A stretch of 64,000 nt of DNA from Loktanella sp. SALINAS62. GTDB taxonomy: Bacteria > Pseudomonadota > Alphaproteobacteria > Rhodobacterales > Rhodobacteraceae. Each line of letters begins with the position of its first letter. Within the stretch, counting starts at the first letter, position 1. The stretch spans positions 365,130 through 429,129 of the forward strand of contig NZ_JAAFZU010000055.1 in assembly GCF_018263905.1 (NCBI RefSeq), written 5' to 3'. This document shows, one piece after another, positions 15,801 to 24,481 of the stretch. The notes under the pieces were generated by a model that saw only the letters and a program-made list of their open reading frames with translations, was not told the DNA's origin and searched no databases. The position numbers and the translations under genes are program-made.

Positions 15801-17693
15801 TCATGAGTCGACCATATCCCAAGCCACCGTGTATTCCGATAGCACGCGGGCGATATCCTCTTTGGACGCGCCATCGCTGTCGATATGGGCGACCAGACCC
15901 AGCTTTTTATCTTCTGTCACCGATCCGACCCGCGCTGCGACACCGCGTTCGGCCAATGCCGCATCATAGACGCGGGTGATCGCACGTTTGCGCAGGTCCG
16001 GCTTGAAAATCTTGCCGACTGCGGTTTTCGGCAGTTCGTCCAGAATTTCCAGATGCTTTGGAAATGCCGCGCGTTCATTAATCTTGTCACGCGCAAAGGT
16101 CATCAATTCCGCTTCGGTCACTTTGGCCCCGTCCACCAGTTCGACATAGGCGCAGGGCAATTCGCCCGCATGGCTGTCGGGCTGGCCGATGGCACCACAG
16201 AACGCGACTGCGTCATGCCCCGCCAGTGCTTCTTCGATTTCGGCGGGGTCGATGTTGTGGCCGCCGCGAATGATCAGATCCTTTGCACGACCGGTGATCC
16301 AGACGTATCCATCCGCATCCACGCGTCCCAGATCGCCAGTCCGCAGGTATTCGGATTGGTCGGTTTCGCCTGCATAGAACAGGTTCTTGTTCTTGTCGGC
16401 TTCGGTATAGGTGTGTCCCTTGAACACGCCGGGGCTGGCCACGCAGATTTCACCAATTTCGTCGACACCGCATTCTTCATGCGTTTCGACCGACATGATC
16501 TTGACCTTGGTATAGGGGAAAGGAATGCCGATGGACCCGACCTTCTTTTCGCCAGCGGGCGGATTGATCGACACAAGACAGGTCGCTTCGGTCAGGCCGT
16601 AGCCTTCGCAGATCGTGATTCCGGCGGCTTCTTCGAAGCGGCGATACAATTCCAGCGGCAGCGGCGCGGACCCACAGAACGCCAGTTTCAGCGACGAAAT
16701 ATCTGCGTCCACCTTGCGCTGCATCAGCGCGGACATCGCGGTGGGCACGGTGATCATGAACGTCACGCGGTAGCGTTCCACCAGTTTCCAGAAATTGTCG
16801 AAAACCCCGTCGCCACGGTAGCCCTGCGGCGTCGGGAATACGACATGCGCCCCCGATCCAAGCGAGGCACCCAGCGATACGATGGCCGCAAAGACGTGAA
16901 ACATCGGCAGCGGGCAGATCTGCACGTCGTTTTCGGTGAACAACAGCCGCGCGCCCAGCCATGCGTTATAAACGATGCCCGAGTATCTGTGTTGTGCGAC
17001 CTTTGGCATGCCGGTCGTCCCACCGGTGTGGAAATAGGCGGCAATCCGGTCGGTCGGGCTATCCATGAACTGCAATTCGGTCGACTGGCGTGACACCGAT
17101 TTGTCAAAGGCTGTGACCTTTGCTTTGTGTTCGACGGGGTTTTTGGGCCGGATCAGCGGCACGATCAGCTTTTTGGCACCGGTCAGGTAACGGTGCAGAT
17201 CGACCTCGACCACGTGTTTGACGTTGGGGGCCAGCGCCACGGCGGCGGCGGCCTTTTGCGCGACATCGGTCTTTGGAAAGCTGCGCAGCGTCACCAGAAC
17301 CTTTGCATCTGTTTCACGCAGGATCGCGGCGATCTGTTCGGGTTCCAGCAACGGGTTGATCGGGTTCACGATCCCCGCCACCTGCCCGCCCAGATAGGTC
17401 AGCACCGCTTCGGAACAGTTCGGCAGCATAAAGGCGACAACATCACCTTCTTTGATACCCAGGCTGCGGAACAGGTTGGCCGTCTGAGTCACGCGATCCT
17501 TGAGTTGCGACCATGTAAATGTCTCTGCCGGGTCTTTGGGACCGGAAAACAGCTGGAACGTGACCGCCGGGCGGTCTGGGAATCGGGCGGCAGTCTGCGA
17601 AAGTTGGGCATAGGTCGTAACCGGCAGGTCACGGTCCCCCCACGAGACTTCCTGTTCAATCGCATTGCGGTCCGCAAGTCCGGCATAACCCAT
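15801..17693 (-). CDS. AMP-forming acyl-CoA synthetase
   Basis: This adenylate-forming enzyme of 630 residues activates a carboxylic acid with ATP and joins it to CoA. The phosphate loop HTGGTTGMPKVAQ, the A5-type GYGLTEATC, the LRTGDLGRVDADGYVWITGR hinge region and GKIFKPDLRKR with the catalytic Lys are all present. An inserted segment after the first 180 residues is typical of the FadD-like form. The start is the ATG before GYAGLADRN, with GGGAGGGAC upstream; the longer frame adds 35 unlikely residues. Chain-length preference cannot be read from sequence. The ABC exporter gene lies about 110 bases upstream in the same direction. Confidence 0.88.
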   Translation of the reverse strand: MGYAGLADRNAIEQEVSWGDRDLPVTTYAQLSQTAARFPDRPAVTFQLFSGPKDPAETFTWSQLKDRVTQTANLFRSLGIKEGDVVAFMLPNCSEAVLTYLGGQVAGIVNPINPLLEPEQIAAILRETDAKVLVTLRSFPKTDVAQKAAAAVALAPNVKHVVEVDLHRYLTGAKKLIVPLIRPKNPVEHKAKVTAFDKSVSRQSTELQFMDSPTDRIAAYFHTGGTTGMPKVAQHRYSGIVYNAWLGARLLFTENDVQICPLPMFHVFAAIVSLGASLGSGAHVVFPTPQGYRGDGVFDNFWKLVERYRVTFMITVPTAMSALMQRKVDADISSLKLAFCGSAPLPLELYRRFEEAAGITICEGYGLTEATCLVSINPPAGEKKVGSIGIPFPYTKVKIMSVETHEECGVDEIGEICVASPGVFKGHTYTEADKNKNLFYAGETDQSEYLRTGDLGRVDADGYVWITGRAKDLIIRGGHNIDPAEIEEALAGHDAVAFCGAIGQPDSHAGELPCAYVELVDGAKVTEAELMTFARDKINERAAFPKHLEILDELPKTAVGKIFKPDLRKRAITRVYDAALAERGVAARVGSVTEDKKLGLVAHIDSDGASKEDIARVLSEYTVAWDMVDS

Positions 17694-17803
17694 GGCTGTC
17701 CCTCCCAAGACGTCTTTACCGGCTGCCCGGTCATTTATTTTGCTGGCTTGGACGATGGACGCAGTTAGGGGGGCAGCGCAAGACTGACGCCGCGCCATTT
17801 CTG

Positions 17804-19597
17804 CTATTCGGCTGCCATGCCTTCGGTGAATTGCAACCGTGCGAGTCGGGCATAAAGCCCGTTTTCCATCACAAGGCTGTCGTGGGTGCCGGTTGCCACG
17901 ATGCGGCCCCCGTCAAACACGACGATGCGATCAGCCTTTTTCACCGTCGCCAGACGGTGCGCCACGATCAGCGTGGTGCGGCTGCGGGCCAGATCATCGA
18001 CCGCCTGTTGCACCAGACGTTCGCTTTGCGCGTCCAGCGCGCTGGTGGCTTCGTCCAGCAACAGGATCGGTGCGTCGCGCAGGATTGCGCGCGCAATGGC
18101 GATTCGCTGTTTCTGCCCACCGGACAGCATCACACCACGTTCGCCCACATAGGAATCGTAACCTTCGGGCAAGGCGGTCAGGAAATCATGCGCGGCGGCG
18201 GCGCGTGCGGCGTCTTCGACCTCGGCGTCAGTGGCGTCGGGCCTGCCGAACCGGATGTTTTCACGCGCGGTATCGGCAAAAATCACCGGGTCCTGCGGCA
18301 CCAGCGCCACCTGTGCGCGGAACGCGGCACGGGTCATGTCGCGCAGATCGACACCGTCCATCGTGATGGCGCCGTCGGTCGGATCGTAAAAGCGTTGCAA
18401 CAGCTGAATGATCGTTGTCTTGCCCGCACCGGACGGACCGACCAGCGCGACTGTTTCACCCGGCTGCACATCCAGACTGACATGGTCCAGCGCCGCAATG
18501 CTGGGCCGCCCCGGATACCGGAATGTCACGTCATCGAACACGATATGCCCGGTCCGCAGGTTCCCGACGGGTTTCGGATCAGCCGGGTCCTGCACCGCGT
18601 CACGCGATTCAAGCAGTTCGACCAGACGTTCGGTCGCCCCCGCCGCGCGTTGCAATTCGCCCCAGATTTCGGTCAGCGCGCCAACGGCCCCCGCGACCAT
18701 CACGGAATAGATCACGAACTGCACCAATTCGCCCACGCTCATGATACCGGTGCGCACGTCGCGCGCACCCATCCACAGCACGCCAACGATGCCCGCAAAG
18801 ATCAGAAAGATTACGATGGCGGTCATCCATGCGCGCACGCCGATCCGCCGCCGCGCCGCGATAAACGATTTTTCGGTCACATCCCAGAACGCATGACGAC
18901 TGCGGGATTCGTGGGTGAATGCCTGAACGGTCTGCACGGACAACAGCGCCTCTGACGCGGAACCAGAGCTTTGGGCGATCCAATCCTGATTTTCACGGCT
19001 CAGCACCCGCAAGCGCCGCCCCAGCAGCACGATGGGCACGATCACGGCGGGCACCAACAACAGCACCATGCCCGTCAATTTGGCAGAGGTGAACATCATC
19101 AACACCAGACCGCCAAAGAAAATCAGCACGTTCCGCAGCGCCACCGACACGGACGATCCGATCACCGATAGGATCAGCGTGGTGTCGGTCGTGATGCGGC
19201 TCAGCACTTCTCCGGTCATGATCTTTTCGAAAAATGCGGGCGACATGCCGATCATGCGGTCAAACACCGCTACGCGAATATCGGCCACGACCCGTTCGCC
19301 CAGCCGCGTCACAAGGTAATATCGCAGTGCCGTTCCCAGTGCGAGCAGGACCGCAATCCCCATGGCGGCTGCAAAATAGCCGTCCAGCAATACCGCGGAA
19401 GAGGCATCAAAATTATCGACGACCCGCCTGACGGCCAGCGGCAACACCAAGGATACGATCGCGGTCAGCACCAATGCCGCACCCGCCAGCGCCATCATCA
19501 ACCGATACGGCCACAGGAACGGCAACAACTGCCGCAGCGCGCCCATGTTACGTGATTTTTCCCGCTCTGTCTCTGCGGTTTTGGGATGATCTGCCAT
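17804..19597 (-). CDS. ABC-type exporter, fused membrane and ATPase domains (MsbA-like)
   Basis: This half-transporter of 597 residues works as a homodimer in the inner membrane. Residues about 28-310 hold six membrane spans. The ATPase domain follows with Walker A GPSGAGKTTIIQL, Q loop VALVPQDPVIFADT, signature LSGGQKQRIAIARA, Walker B ILLLDEATSALD and switch His in VAHRLATV. It resembles MsbA and the heterogeneous multidrug or lipid exporter group; the substrate is not readable. The gene has a terminal spacing of 110 bases to the acyl-CoA synthetase. The tRNA-Gly gene lies 96 bases upstream in the same orientation. Confidence 0.88.
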   Translation of the reverse strand: MADHPKTAETEREKSRNMGALRQLLPFLWPYRLMMALAGAALVLTAIVSLVLPLAVRRVVDNFDASSAVLLDGYFAAAMGIAVLLALGTALRYYLVTRLGERVVADIRVAVFDRMIGMSPAFFEKIMTGEVLSRITTDTTLILSVIGSSVSVALRNVLIFFGGLVLMMFTSAKLTGMVLLLVPAVIVPIVLLGRRLRVLSRENQDWIAQSSGSASEALLSVQTVQAFTHESRSRHAFWDVTEKSFIAARRRIGVRAWMTAIVIFLIFAGIVGVLWMGARDVRTGIMSVGELVQFVIYSVMVAGAVGALTEIWGELQRAAGATERLVELLESRDAVQDPADPKPVGNLRTGHIVFDDVTFRYPGRPSIAALDHVSLDVQPGETVALVGPSGAGKTTIIQLLQRFYDPTDGAITMDGVDLRDMTRAAFRAQVALVPQDPVIFADTARENIRFGRPDATDAEVEDAARAAAAHDFLTALPEGYDSYVGERGVMLSGGQKQRIAIARAILRDAPILLLDEATSALDAQSERLVQQAVDDLARSRTTLIVAHRLATVKKADRIVVFDGGRIVATGTHDSLVMENGLYARLARLQFTEGMAAE

Positions 19598-19693
19598 GTC
19601 TTAGGTCCCCTTGCCCGAAAGCACATAAAAGGATGGGCAACAGGACACAAGCGACGACGGCTGCGACCATAGGACAGGCTGTATCGGAAAAGC

Positions 19694-19767
19694 TGGAGCG
19701 GGCGACGGGAATCGAACCCGTGTCATCAGCTTGGAAGGCTGAGGTCTTACCATTACACAACGCCCGC
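19694..19767 (-). tRNA. tRNA-Gly (TCC)
   Basis: On the minus strand the acceptor GCGGGCG pairs with CGCCCGC, followed by discriminator T and an encoded CCA. The anticodon stem TCAGC/GCTGA holds loop CTTCCAA, giving anticodon TCC. The T-loop reads TTCGATT. Confidence 0.95.
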
Positions 19768-19783
19768 TTTGCGCTGTACGAAC

Positions 19784-19813
19784 TCTATATCGTGGCCGCG
19801 ACTGACAGTGCAA
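19784..19813 (-). promoter_or_regulatory. Promoter of tRNA-Gly
   Basis: On the minus strand TTGCAC and TATAGA are separated by 18 bases, and the -10 box ends 16 bases before the tRNA 5' end. This is a pattern match only. Confidence 0.45.
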
Positions 19814-19904
19814 GCCCGTCCCGGGTCATAAAATCGCCCGATTAGGTGATTACCGCTTGGTAAAGGCCCGCAAGACCACTGGGCGAATGACACGTAGGTA
19901 GACC

Positions 19905-20429
19905 ATGAAAAACGCCCTTCGGACCCTGATCTGCGGTCTTGTGCTGGCCCCGGGCCTGTTGCTTGCCCAAACTGCGACGCAGGCCTGTGATGTGAACGAC
20001 GAAATCTTTACCATTCAGGATCAGGGCATCCTTCCGCCACAGATCTATTTTGAAAACCTTTCCGGCGCATGGGATTCGAGTCAGGTGGATATCTGCTTTG
20101 TGAACCAGTCATTCCGCGACGTTCATTTGCGTTACCTGAACCCCACTGGAAACAAGGTTTATACGCCCAACATTCCCAGGGGGCAGACCTCTGCGATCCT
20201 GCTGGACAAGGCGCCGTCCGAAATCCGTGCGGTCGATGTGGAAGACGTCACCACAACGACAAGCTATGCGTGCGGCACAGAAGAGGTTCGGGTCTGCTAT
20301 TGGTTCTGGTGCACATGGGAAACGCGAACGGTCTATTGTGAAGAAACGACGACCGAACAAGTCGAAACCGTTTACACCGATATGCGTCCGGGACGGCTGA
20401 TTCAGGGGCCGGTCAATCTGAGCTATTGA
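19905..20429 (+). CDS. Secreted protein of unknown function, Cys- and Thr-rich tail
   Basis: No family is recognised. A clear Sec signal peptide (KNALRTLICGLVLAPGLLL, cut near the TQA-C boundary) precedes about 150 mature residues. The middle resembles a beta-sandwich. The C-terminal part packs cysteines and aromatics (SYACGTEEVRVCYWFWCTWE, then VYCEETTTEQ), which suggests two disulfide-linked strands exposed in the periplasm or outside the cell. It is monocistronic, after the divergent tRNA-Gly gene. The stop overlaps the convergent SRAP gene by 7 bases. Confidence 0.65.
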   Translation: MKNALRTLICGLVLAPGLLLAQTATQACDVNDEIFTIQDQGILPPQIYFENLSGAWDSSQVDICFVNQSFRDVHLRYLNPTGNKVYTPNIPRGQTSAILLDKAPSEIRAVDVEDVTTTTSYACGTEEVRVCYWFWCTWETRTVYCEETTTEQVETVYTDMRPGRLIQGPVNLSY

Positions 20430-21103
20430 TCGTGCGCGTCCGGATCGATGGGCACAATCAGGTCCGGACCGCTGGCACGGTTTGAATTGACCGCCGTGCC
20501 AACCCGCGTGAAATGCAGCGCATCATCCGCAACCTGTGTCATCAACGTCGCGGCACCGTGCCCCTGTTCGCCCAACCATTTGCCCCAGTCGCCCGGTGAC
20601 AGGATCACGGGCAGCCGGTGGTGGATCGGTTCCATCGCGGCGTTCGCGGCACAGGTCACAATGGCGCAGGTGGCCATCGCGGACCCGTCGCGGTCCCAGT
20701 CCTGCCAGATGCCCGCAAACGCCATCGGGGCCGCATCAGCGCGCGTGATATACCACGGCAATGGCTTTTCGCCCGCGATCCGTTTCCATTCATAAAACCC
20801 CGATGCGACGATCAGACAGCGCCGCGTCCGGGCCGCCTGCCGGAATGCGGGTTTGGTGGCGATGGTTTCCGACCGCGCATTGATCAGCAACGGACCATCC
20901 GTCGGGCTGTCGTACCAATGGGGGATGAACCCCCACCGCATCGGGCGCAACCGCCGCAGGCCATCGTCACTGGTGACGGTATGCACCTGCACCGTAGGGC
21001 AGACGTTGTAATTCGGCACGTCTGGCAGATCGTTCGACGCCACCGCGTCAAAGACCTGCGCCATCGCCGCGTGGGGCAGTGTTATGGCCATGCGTCCGCA
21101 CAT
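20423..21103 (-). CDS. SOS response-associated peptidase family protein (SRAP/YedK)
   Basis: This 226-residue member of the HMCES/YedK family shields abasic sites in single-stranded DNA by forming a covalent thiazolidine link through Cys2. MCGRMA at the N-terminus places Cys2 correctly once Met is removed. The other family active-site elements are present: NARSET (Asn), SGFYEWKR (Glu) and HHRLPVIL (His). It stands alone; no SOS genes are adjacent and I see no LexA-type box upstream. Confidence 0.9.
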   Translation of the reverse strand: MCGRMAITLPHAAMAQVFDAVASNDLPDVPNYNVCPTVQVHTVTSDDGLRRLRPMRWGFIPHWYDSPTDGPLLINARSETIATKPAFRQAARTRRCLIVASGFYEWKRIAGEKPLPWYITRADAAPMAFAGIWQDWDRDGSAMATCAIVTCAANAAMEPIHHRLPVILSPGDWGKWLGEQGHGAATLMTQVADDALHFTRVGTAVNSNRASGPDLIVPIDPDAHDQ

Positions 21104-21186
21104 GGCAAAACGCTAGGACATCCGACGCGCACTGACCAGCCGGTGCATACAGACAACAGGGTCACGGTCTTTTCTCCGTCACAGTA

Positions 21187-21217
21187 AACGCAAACGCCCC
21201 GGCCAATGACCGGGGCG
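21187..21217 (-). terminator. Terminator of the 5'-nucleotidase gene
   Basis: An 8-base perfect stem (21195-21202 with 21210-21217) lies 28 bases past the nucleotidase stop and is followed on the minus strand by TTTGCGTTT. The interrupted T tract makes it a moderately good intrinsic terminator. Confidence 0.6.
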
Positions 21218-21244
21218 CAGCATCCGTCCAGATGGATCAGCGCA

Positions 21245-22804
21245 TCAGTTCATCGTGATGCGGCCATCGGTATAGGGTGTATAGGTGCCACCCAGATTGG
21301 CGATGTATTCAGCCACCACGTCAGCCACGTCCGGCCCGAAATCATAGGCGTCTTCGGCATTCTGGAACATCGTGTAGCCGTCACCACCGTTGCGGACAAA
21401 GTTGTTGCTGACCAAACCATAGGTCTGCGACGGATCGATGGCCGCGCCGCCAACCATCACGTTCGACACGCGGCTGCCGACTTCGGCTGTTGGATCAACC
21501 TCGAATGTCATGCCCGCGACCTGCGGAAAACGACCACTGCCGTCTGCAATCTGGCTGACGCCGTTTTCCAGTGCTTCCATCAATTGTTCGCCCGTCACCC
21601 GGAAGGTGGACAACGTGTTCTGGAACGGCAGCACGGTCAGCACTTCACCCTTGGTGATTTCGCCTGCGTCGATACTGGCCCGGATACCGCCAGAGTTGGT
21701 AAATGCCACGGCGATGCCCTGATCCTGCACACGGTCCAGCATCGCATCGGCAATCAGATTGCCGCCCGAACATTCCATCGCACGGCAAACATCGCGGTTG
21801 CCTTCGATTGCGTCGGTCGTCTCACCGACGACTTCGTTGCGGATTTCCTCCAACGGCTGGGCCAGTTCCGCGATCCGGTCGACGGTGGCCGTATCTTCGG
21901 TGACGCCGCCATCCATCAGGATGGGCTGACCGGCGGCTTCCGTAATCACCCCGTCGTCGTCAAAGGTGACATTCAGTTCGCCCAGGAATTTACCGTAGGC
22001 ATAGGCCTGCACGATCGCAGTCCCGTTCACCATCGTCGGATAAGGCCCCTTTGCCCCGTCCATATTGCCCAGCAGGCTGTTGTCATGACCGCCGACGATC
22101 ACATCGACACCAGTGGTGTTGGCCGCGACATCCTGATCGATGCCATAACCGGAATGCGACAGCACGATAATCTTGTTCACGCCATCGGCCGTCAGCGCAT
22201 CAACCTGCGCCTGCACCGCATCGGCAGGCTGGGTAAAGATGATATTTCCACCGGGGTTGGACAATTCACCGGTATTTTCAGGGGTCAGGCCGATCAGGCC
22301 AATCCGTTCGCCACCGCGTTCGATGACTGTGGATTTCATGATCTTGTCGGACAGCAAGTCTTCGCCGCTGACATCGGCGTTCGACATCAGGACGGGGAAT
22401 TCGACCGCATCGATAAAGGCGGCCAGCACTTCGGGGCCGTCGTCGAATTCGTGGTTGCCCACGGTCATCGCGTCGTAACCCAGCTTGTTCATGAATTCTG
22501 CGGTCATCTCGCCCTTATACAGGGTATAGAACAACGTGCCCTGAAACTGGTCGCCGCCATCCACAAGGATCGTGTTGTTGGACCGGCTGCGCGCCTCTTC
22601 CAGTGCGGTCTGCAACCGGGCTGCACCACCGAAACATTCACCGGCTGCATTGTCTTCTGCAGAACAGGGGCCATCGTACTGGCTGATCGGTTCATAACGG
22701 TCGTGGAAATCGTTCGTGTGCAGAATCGTCAGATTGTATTCCGCCTGTGCCGCCCCGGCCGTCAGGGCCAGCAAGCAGGTCGTTGTCAGGATGCGAGTCA
22801 TCAT
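21245..22804 (-). CDS. Periplasmic 5'-nucleotidase / UshA-type metallophosphatase
   Basis: A signal peptide (TRILTTTCLLALTAGAAQA) leads into a metallophosphatase domain with metal ligands in ILHTNDFHDRY, DGGDQFQG, GNHEFDDG, LSHSGYGIDQD and GGHDN. The C-terminal 5'-nucleotidase domain (about residues 335-515) contains TNSGGIRASID and VSNNFVRNGGDGYTMF. It would strip phosphate from nucleotides in the periplasm for nucleoside and phosphate uptake. I placed the start at 22804, just before the signal peptide, giving 519 residues; ATG 22801 is equally possible. A longer frame reaches 22981 but lacks a signal. It is a single gene, with its own terminator. Confidence 0.85.
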   Translation of the reverse strand: MMTRILTTTCLLALTAGAAQAEYNLTILHTNDFHDRYEPISQYDGPCSAEDNAAGECFGGAARLQTALEEARSRSNNTILVDGGDQFQGTLFYTLYKGEMTAEFMNKLGYDAMTVGNHEFDDGPEVLAAFIDAVEFPVLMSNADVSGEDLLSDKIMKSTVIERGGERIGLIGLTPENTGELSNPGGNIIFTQPADAVQAQVDALTADGVNKIIVLSHSGYGIDQDVAANTTGVDVIVGGHDNSLLGNMDGAKGPYPTMVNGTAIVQAYAYGKFLGELNVTFDDDGVITEAAGQPILMDGGVTEDTATVDRIAELAQPLEEIRNEVVGETTDAIEGNRDVCRAMECSGGNLIADAMLDRVQDQGIAVAFTNSGGIRASIDAGEITKGEVLTVLPFQNTLSTFRVTGEQLMEALENGVSQIADGSGRFPQVAGMTFEVDPTAEVGSRVSNVMVGGAAIDPSQTYGLVSNNFVRNGGDGYTMFQNAEDAYDFGPDVADVVAEYIANLGGTYTPYTDGRITMN

Positions 22805-22957
22805 CGTTTTCCCAGATGTAAGGTTTACTGTCAAAAGTCTGGCGACGCCGCCATGCGGAGTCAAACCCAAGCCTGAACAAGGGCCATAATCCGTCCCTAC
22901 GTCAGTTTCATGACGGCCATGCTTGATTAATTGCCGGGCAGACGGCAAAGAACATGC

Positions 22958-23293
22958 ATGTTGATATACAAGATTTTTCACAGCCCCGAATGGGCCGCGC
23001 TTCAGGCGGACGGTTCAACCAACGGCGCACCCGTCGATCTGGCGGACGGGTTTGTCCACTTTTCAACGGCGGATCAGGTCGCGGAAACCGCCCTGAAACA
23101 CTTTGCCGATGCCGAAGGGCTGGTTCTGGTCGCTTGCGATACGGACCGCATGGGCGATGGCCTGCACTGGGAATCGTCACGCGGCGGCGCCGATTTTCCG
23201 CACCTGTATCGCCCCCTGCTGCTGTCGGATGTGGTCTGGCACCGCCCCCTGCCCCTGATCGACGGGCTGCACCGATTCCCCGCAGACCTATGA
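22958..23293 (+). CDS. DUF952 family protein
   Basis: The 111-residue cytoplasmic protein matches DUF952 in length and in the segments [27 protein letters not shown] and [11 protein letters not shown]. The fold is related to ADP-ribosyltransferase-like or GyrI-like small domains, but no activity is established. The start is the ATG before LIYKIF. Its stop overlaps the pyrD start by ATGA, so it is translationally coupled to pyrD; this pairing is common in Rhodobacterales. Confidence 0.82.
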   Translation: MLIYKIFHSPEWAALQADGSTNGAPVDLADGFVHFSTADQVAETALKHFADAEGLVLVACDTDRMGDGLHWESSRGGADFPHLYRPLLLSDVVWHRPLPLIDGLHRFPADL

Positions 23294-24336
23294 CGCTGCT
23301 GGAACGGTCCGGGATGCGCATCATGCGGGCGTTCGACCCCGAACGCGCGCACGGGCTTGCACTGCTTGCACTACAGGCGGGGTTGGGTCCGCGCGGCGGA
23401 CCGGTCACTTCGGATCGGCTACGCACAACGATCGCCGGTCTGGATCTGCCCAATCCGGTTGGTCTGGCCGCCGGTTTTGACAAGAACGCGGTGGCGCTTG
23501 CCCCATTGGCGCGGTCCGGTTTCGGTTTCATCGAAGTCGGCGCCGCCACGCCGCTGCCGCAGCCTGGCAACCCGCGCCCGCGCCTGTTTCGACTGACCCA
23601 GGACCGGGCCGCGATCAATCGGTTCGGGTTCAACAATGACGGTATGGACGCCATCGCGGACCGGCTGAAAGGTCACAGTGGAATTGTCGGCCTGAACCTT
23701 GGGGCGAACAAAACCTCTGACGACCGGGCGGGTGATTTCGCCCGCGTGCTGACGCGTTGCGGTGCTGACGTTGACTTTGCCACGGTGAACGTCTCGTCAC
23801 CCAATACCGAACGTCTGCGCGACCTGCAGGGCAAAGCCGCGTTGCGCGCGCTGCTGGAACGGGTGGTTGCCGCGAATGCCGCCCTGCCCAGCCCGATCCC
23901 GGTGTTCCTGAAAATCGCACCGGACCTGTCATTGGCTGAAATCGACGATGTGGCAGAGGTCGCGAATACCGCCGGGATCGCGGGGCTGATCGCCACGAAT
24001 ACCACGCTGGATCGCACCGGCCTGCAAGGCACCCACGCCGGCGAAGCGGGCGGGCTGTCGGGCCAGCCCCTGTTCGAGAAATCCACACGGGTCTTGGCCC
24101 GCATATCGTCATTGACGGACCTGCCCATCATCGGTGTGGGGGGGGTCGGTTCTGCGGAACAGGCCTATCAGAAAATCCGGGCCGGGGCGTCAGCGGTCCA
24201 GCTTTATACCGCGTTGGTCTATGGCGGGCTGTCGCTGGCGTCGGACATTGCACAGGGGCTGGACGCGCTTTTGGCCCGCGACGGGTTTGCCCAGGTCAGC
24301 GATGCGGTCGGGGCCGGTCGGGCCGACTGGACCTGA
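23290..24336 (+). CDS. pyrD: Dihydroorotate dehydrogenase (quinone), class 2
   Basis: This 348-residue membrane-associated FMN enzyme oxidises dihydroorotate to orotate in pyrimidine synthesis and passes electrons to ubiquinone. Class 2 marks are the N-terminal amphipathic extension, [32 protein letters not shown], the catalytic Ser in [15 protein letters not shown], and IIGVGGVGS near the C-terminus. The start ATG overlaps the DUF952 stop. It converges on the glutamate dehydrogenase gene across 145 bases containing a strong hairpin. Confidence 0.92.
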   Translation: MTLLERSGMRIMRAFDPERAHGLALLALQAGLGPRGGPVTSDRLRTTIAGLDLPNPVGLAAGFDKNAVALAPLARSGFGFIEVGAATPLPQPGNPRPRLFRLTQDRAAINRFGFNNDGMDAIADRLKGHSGIVGLNLGANKTSDDRAGDFARVLTRCGADVDFATVNVSSPNTERLRDLQGKAALRALLERVVAANAALPSPIPVFLKIAPDLSLAEIDDVAEVANTAGIAGLIATNTTLDRTGLQGTHAGEAGGLSGQPLFEKSTRVLARISSLTDLPIIGVGGVGSAEQAYQKIRAGASAVQLYTALVYGGLSLASDIAQGLDALLARDGFAQVSDAVGAGRADWT

Positions 24337-24439
24337 CCAATTCATCCGCGCGGGCCGCGGTGCGGTCTGCGCGTATCATGCCCATCGGTTACACAATCGG
24401 CTTACCATCCACAGGCAGGACCGTCCCGTGCCACGGATC

Positions 24440-24467
24440 GCCGGTGCCACACGCAGGCGGCACCGGC
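24440..24467. terminator. Possible bidirectional terminator hairpin
   Basis: A perfect 9-base inverted repeat (24440-24448 with 24459-24467) lies between the convergent pyrD and glutamate dehydrogenase genes. Only a short A/T stretch flanks it (AAAA on the dehydrogenase side), so it may need Rho. Confidence 0.45.
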
Positions 24468-24481
24468 CAAAACGAAACGGC

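Noticed and set aside
21206..22876. 556-residue frame opposite the 5'-nucleotidase gene
   Set aside because: Mirror frame; no ribosome site and it runs across the nucleotidase terminator and stop.
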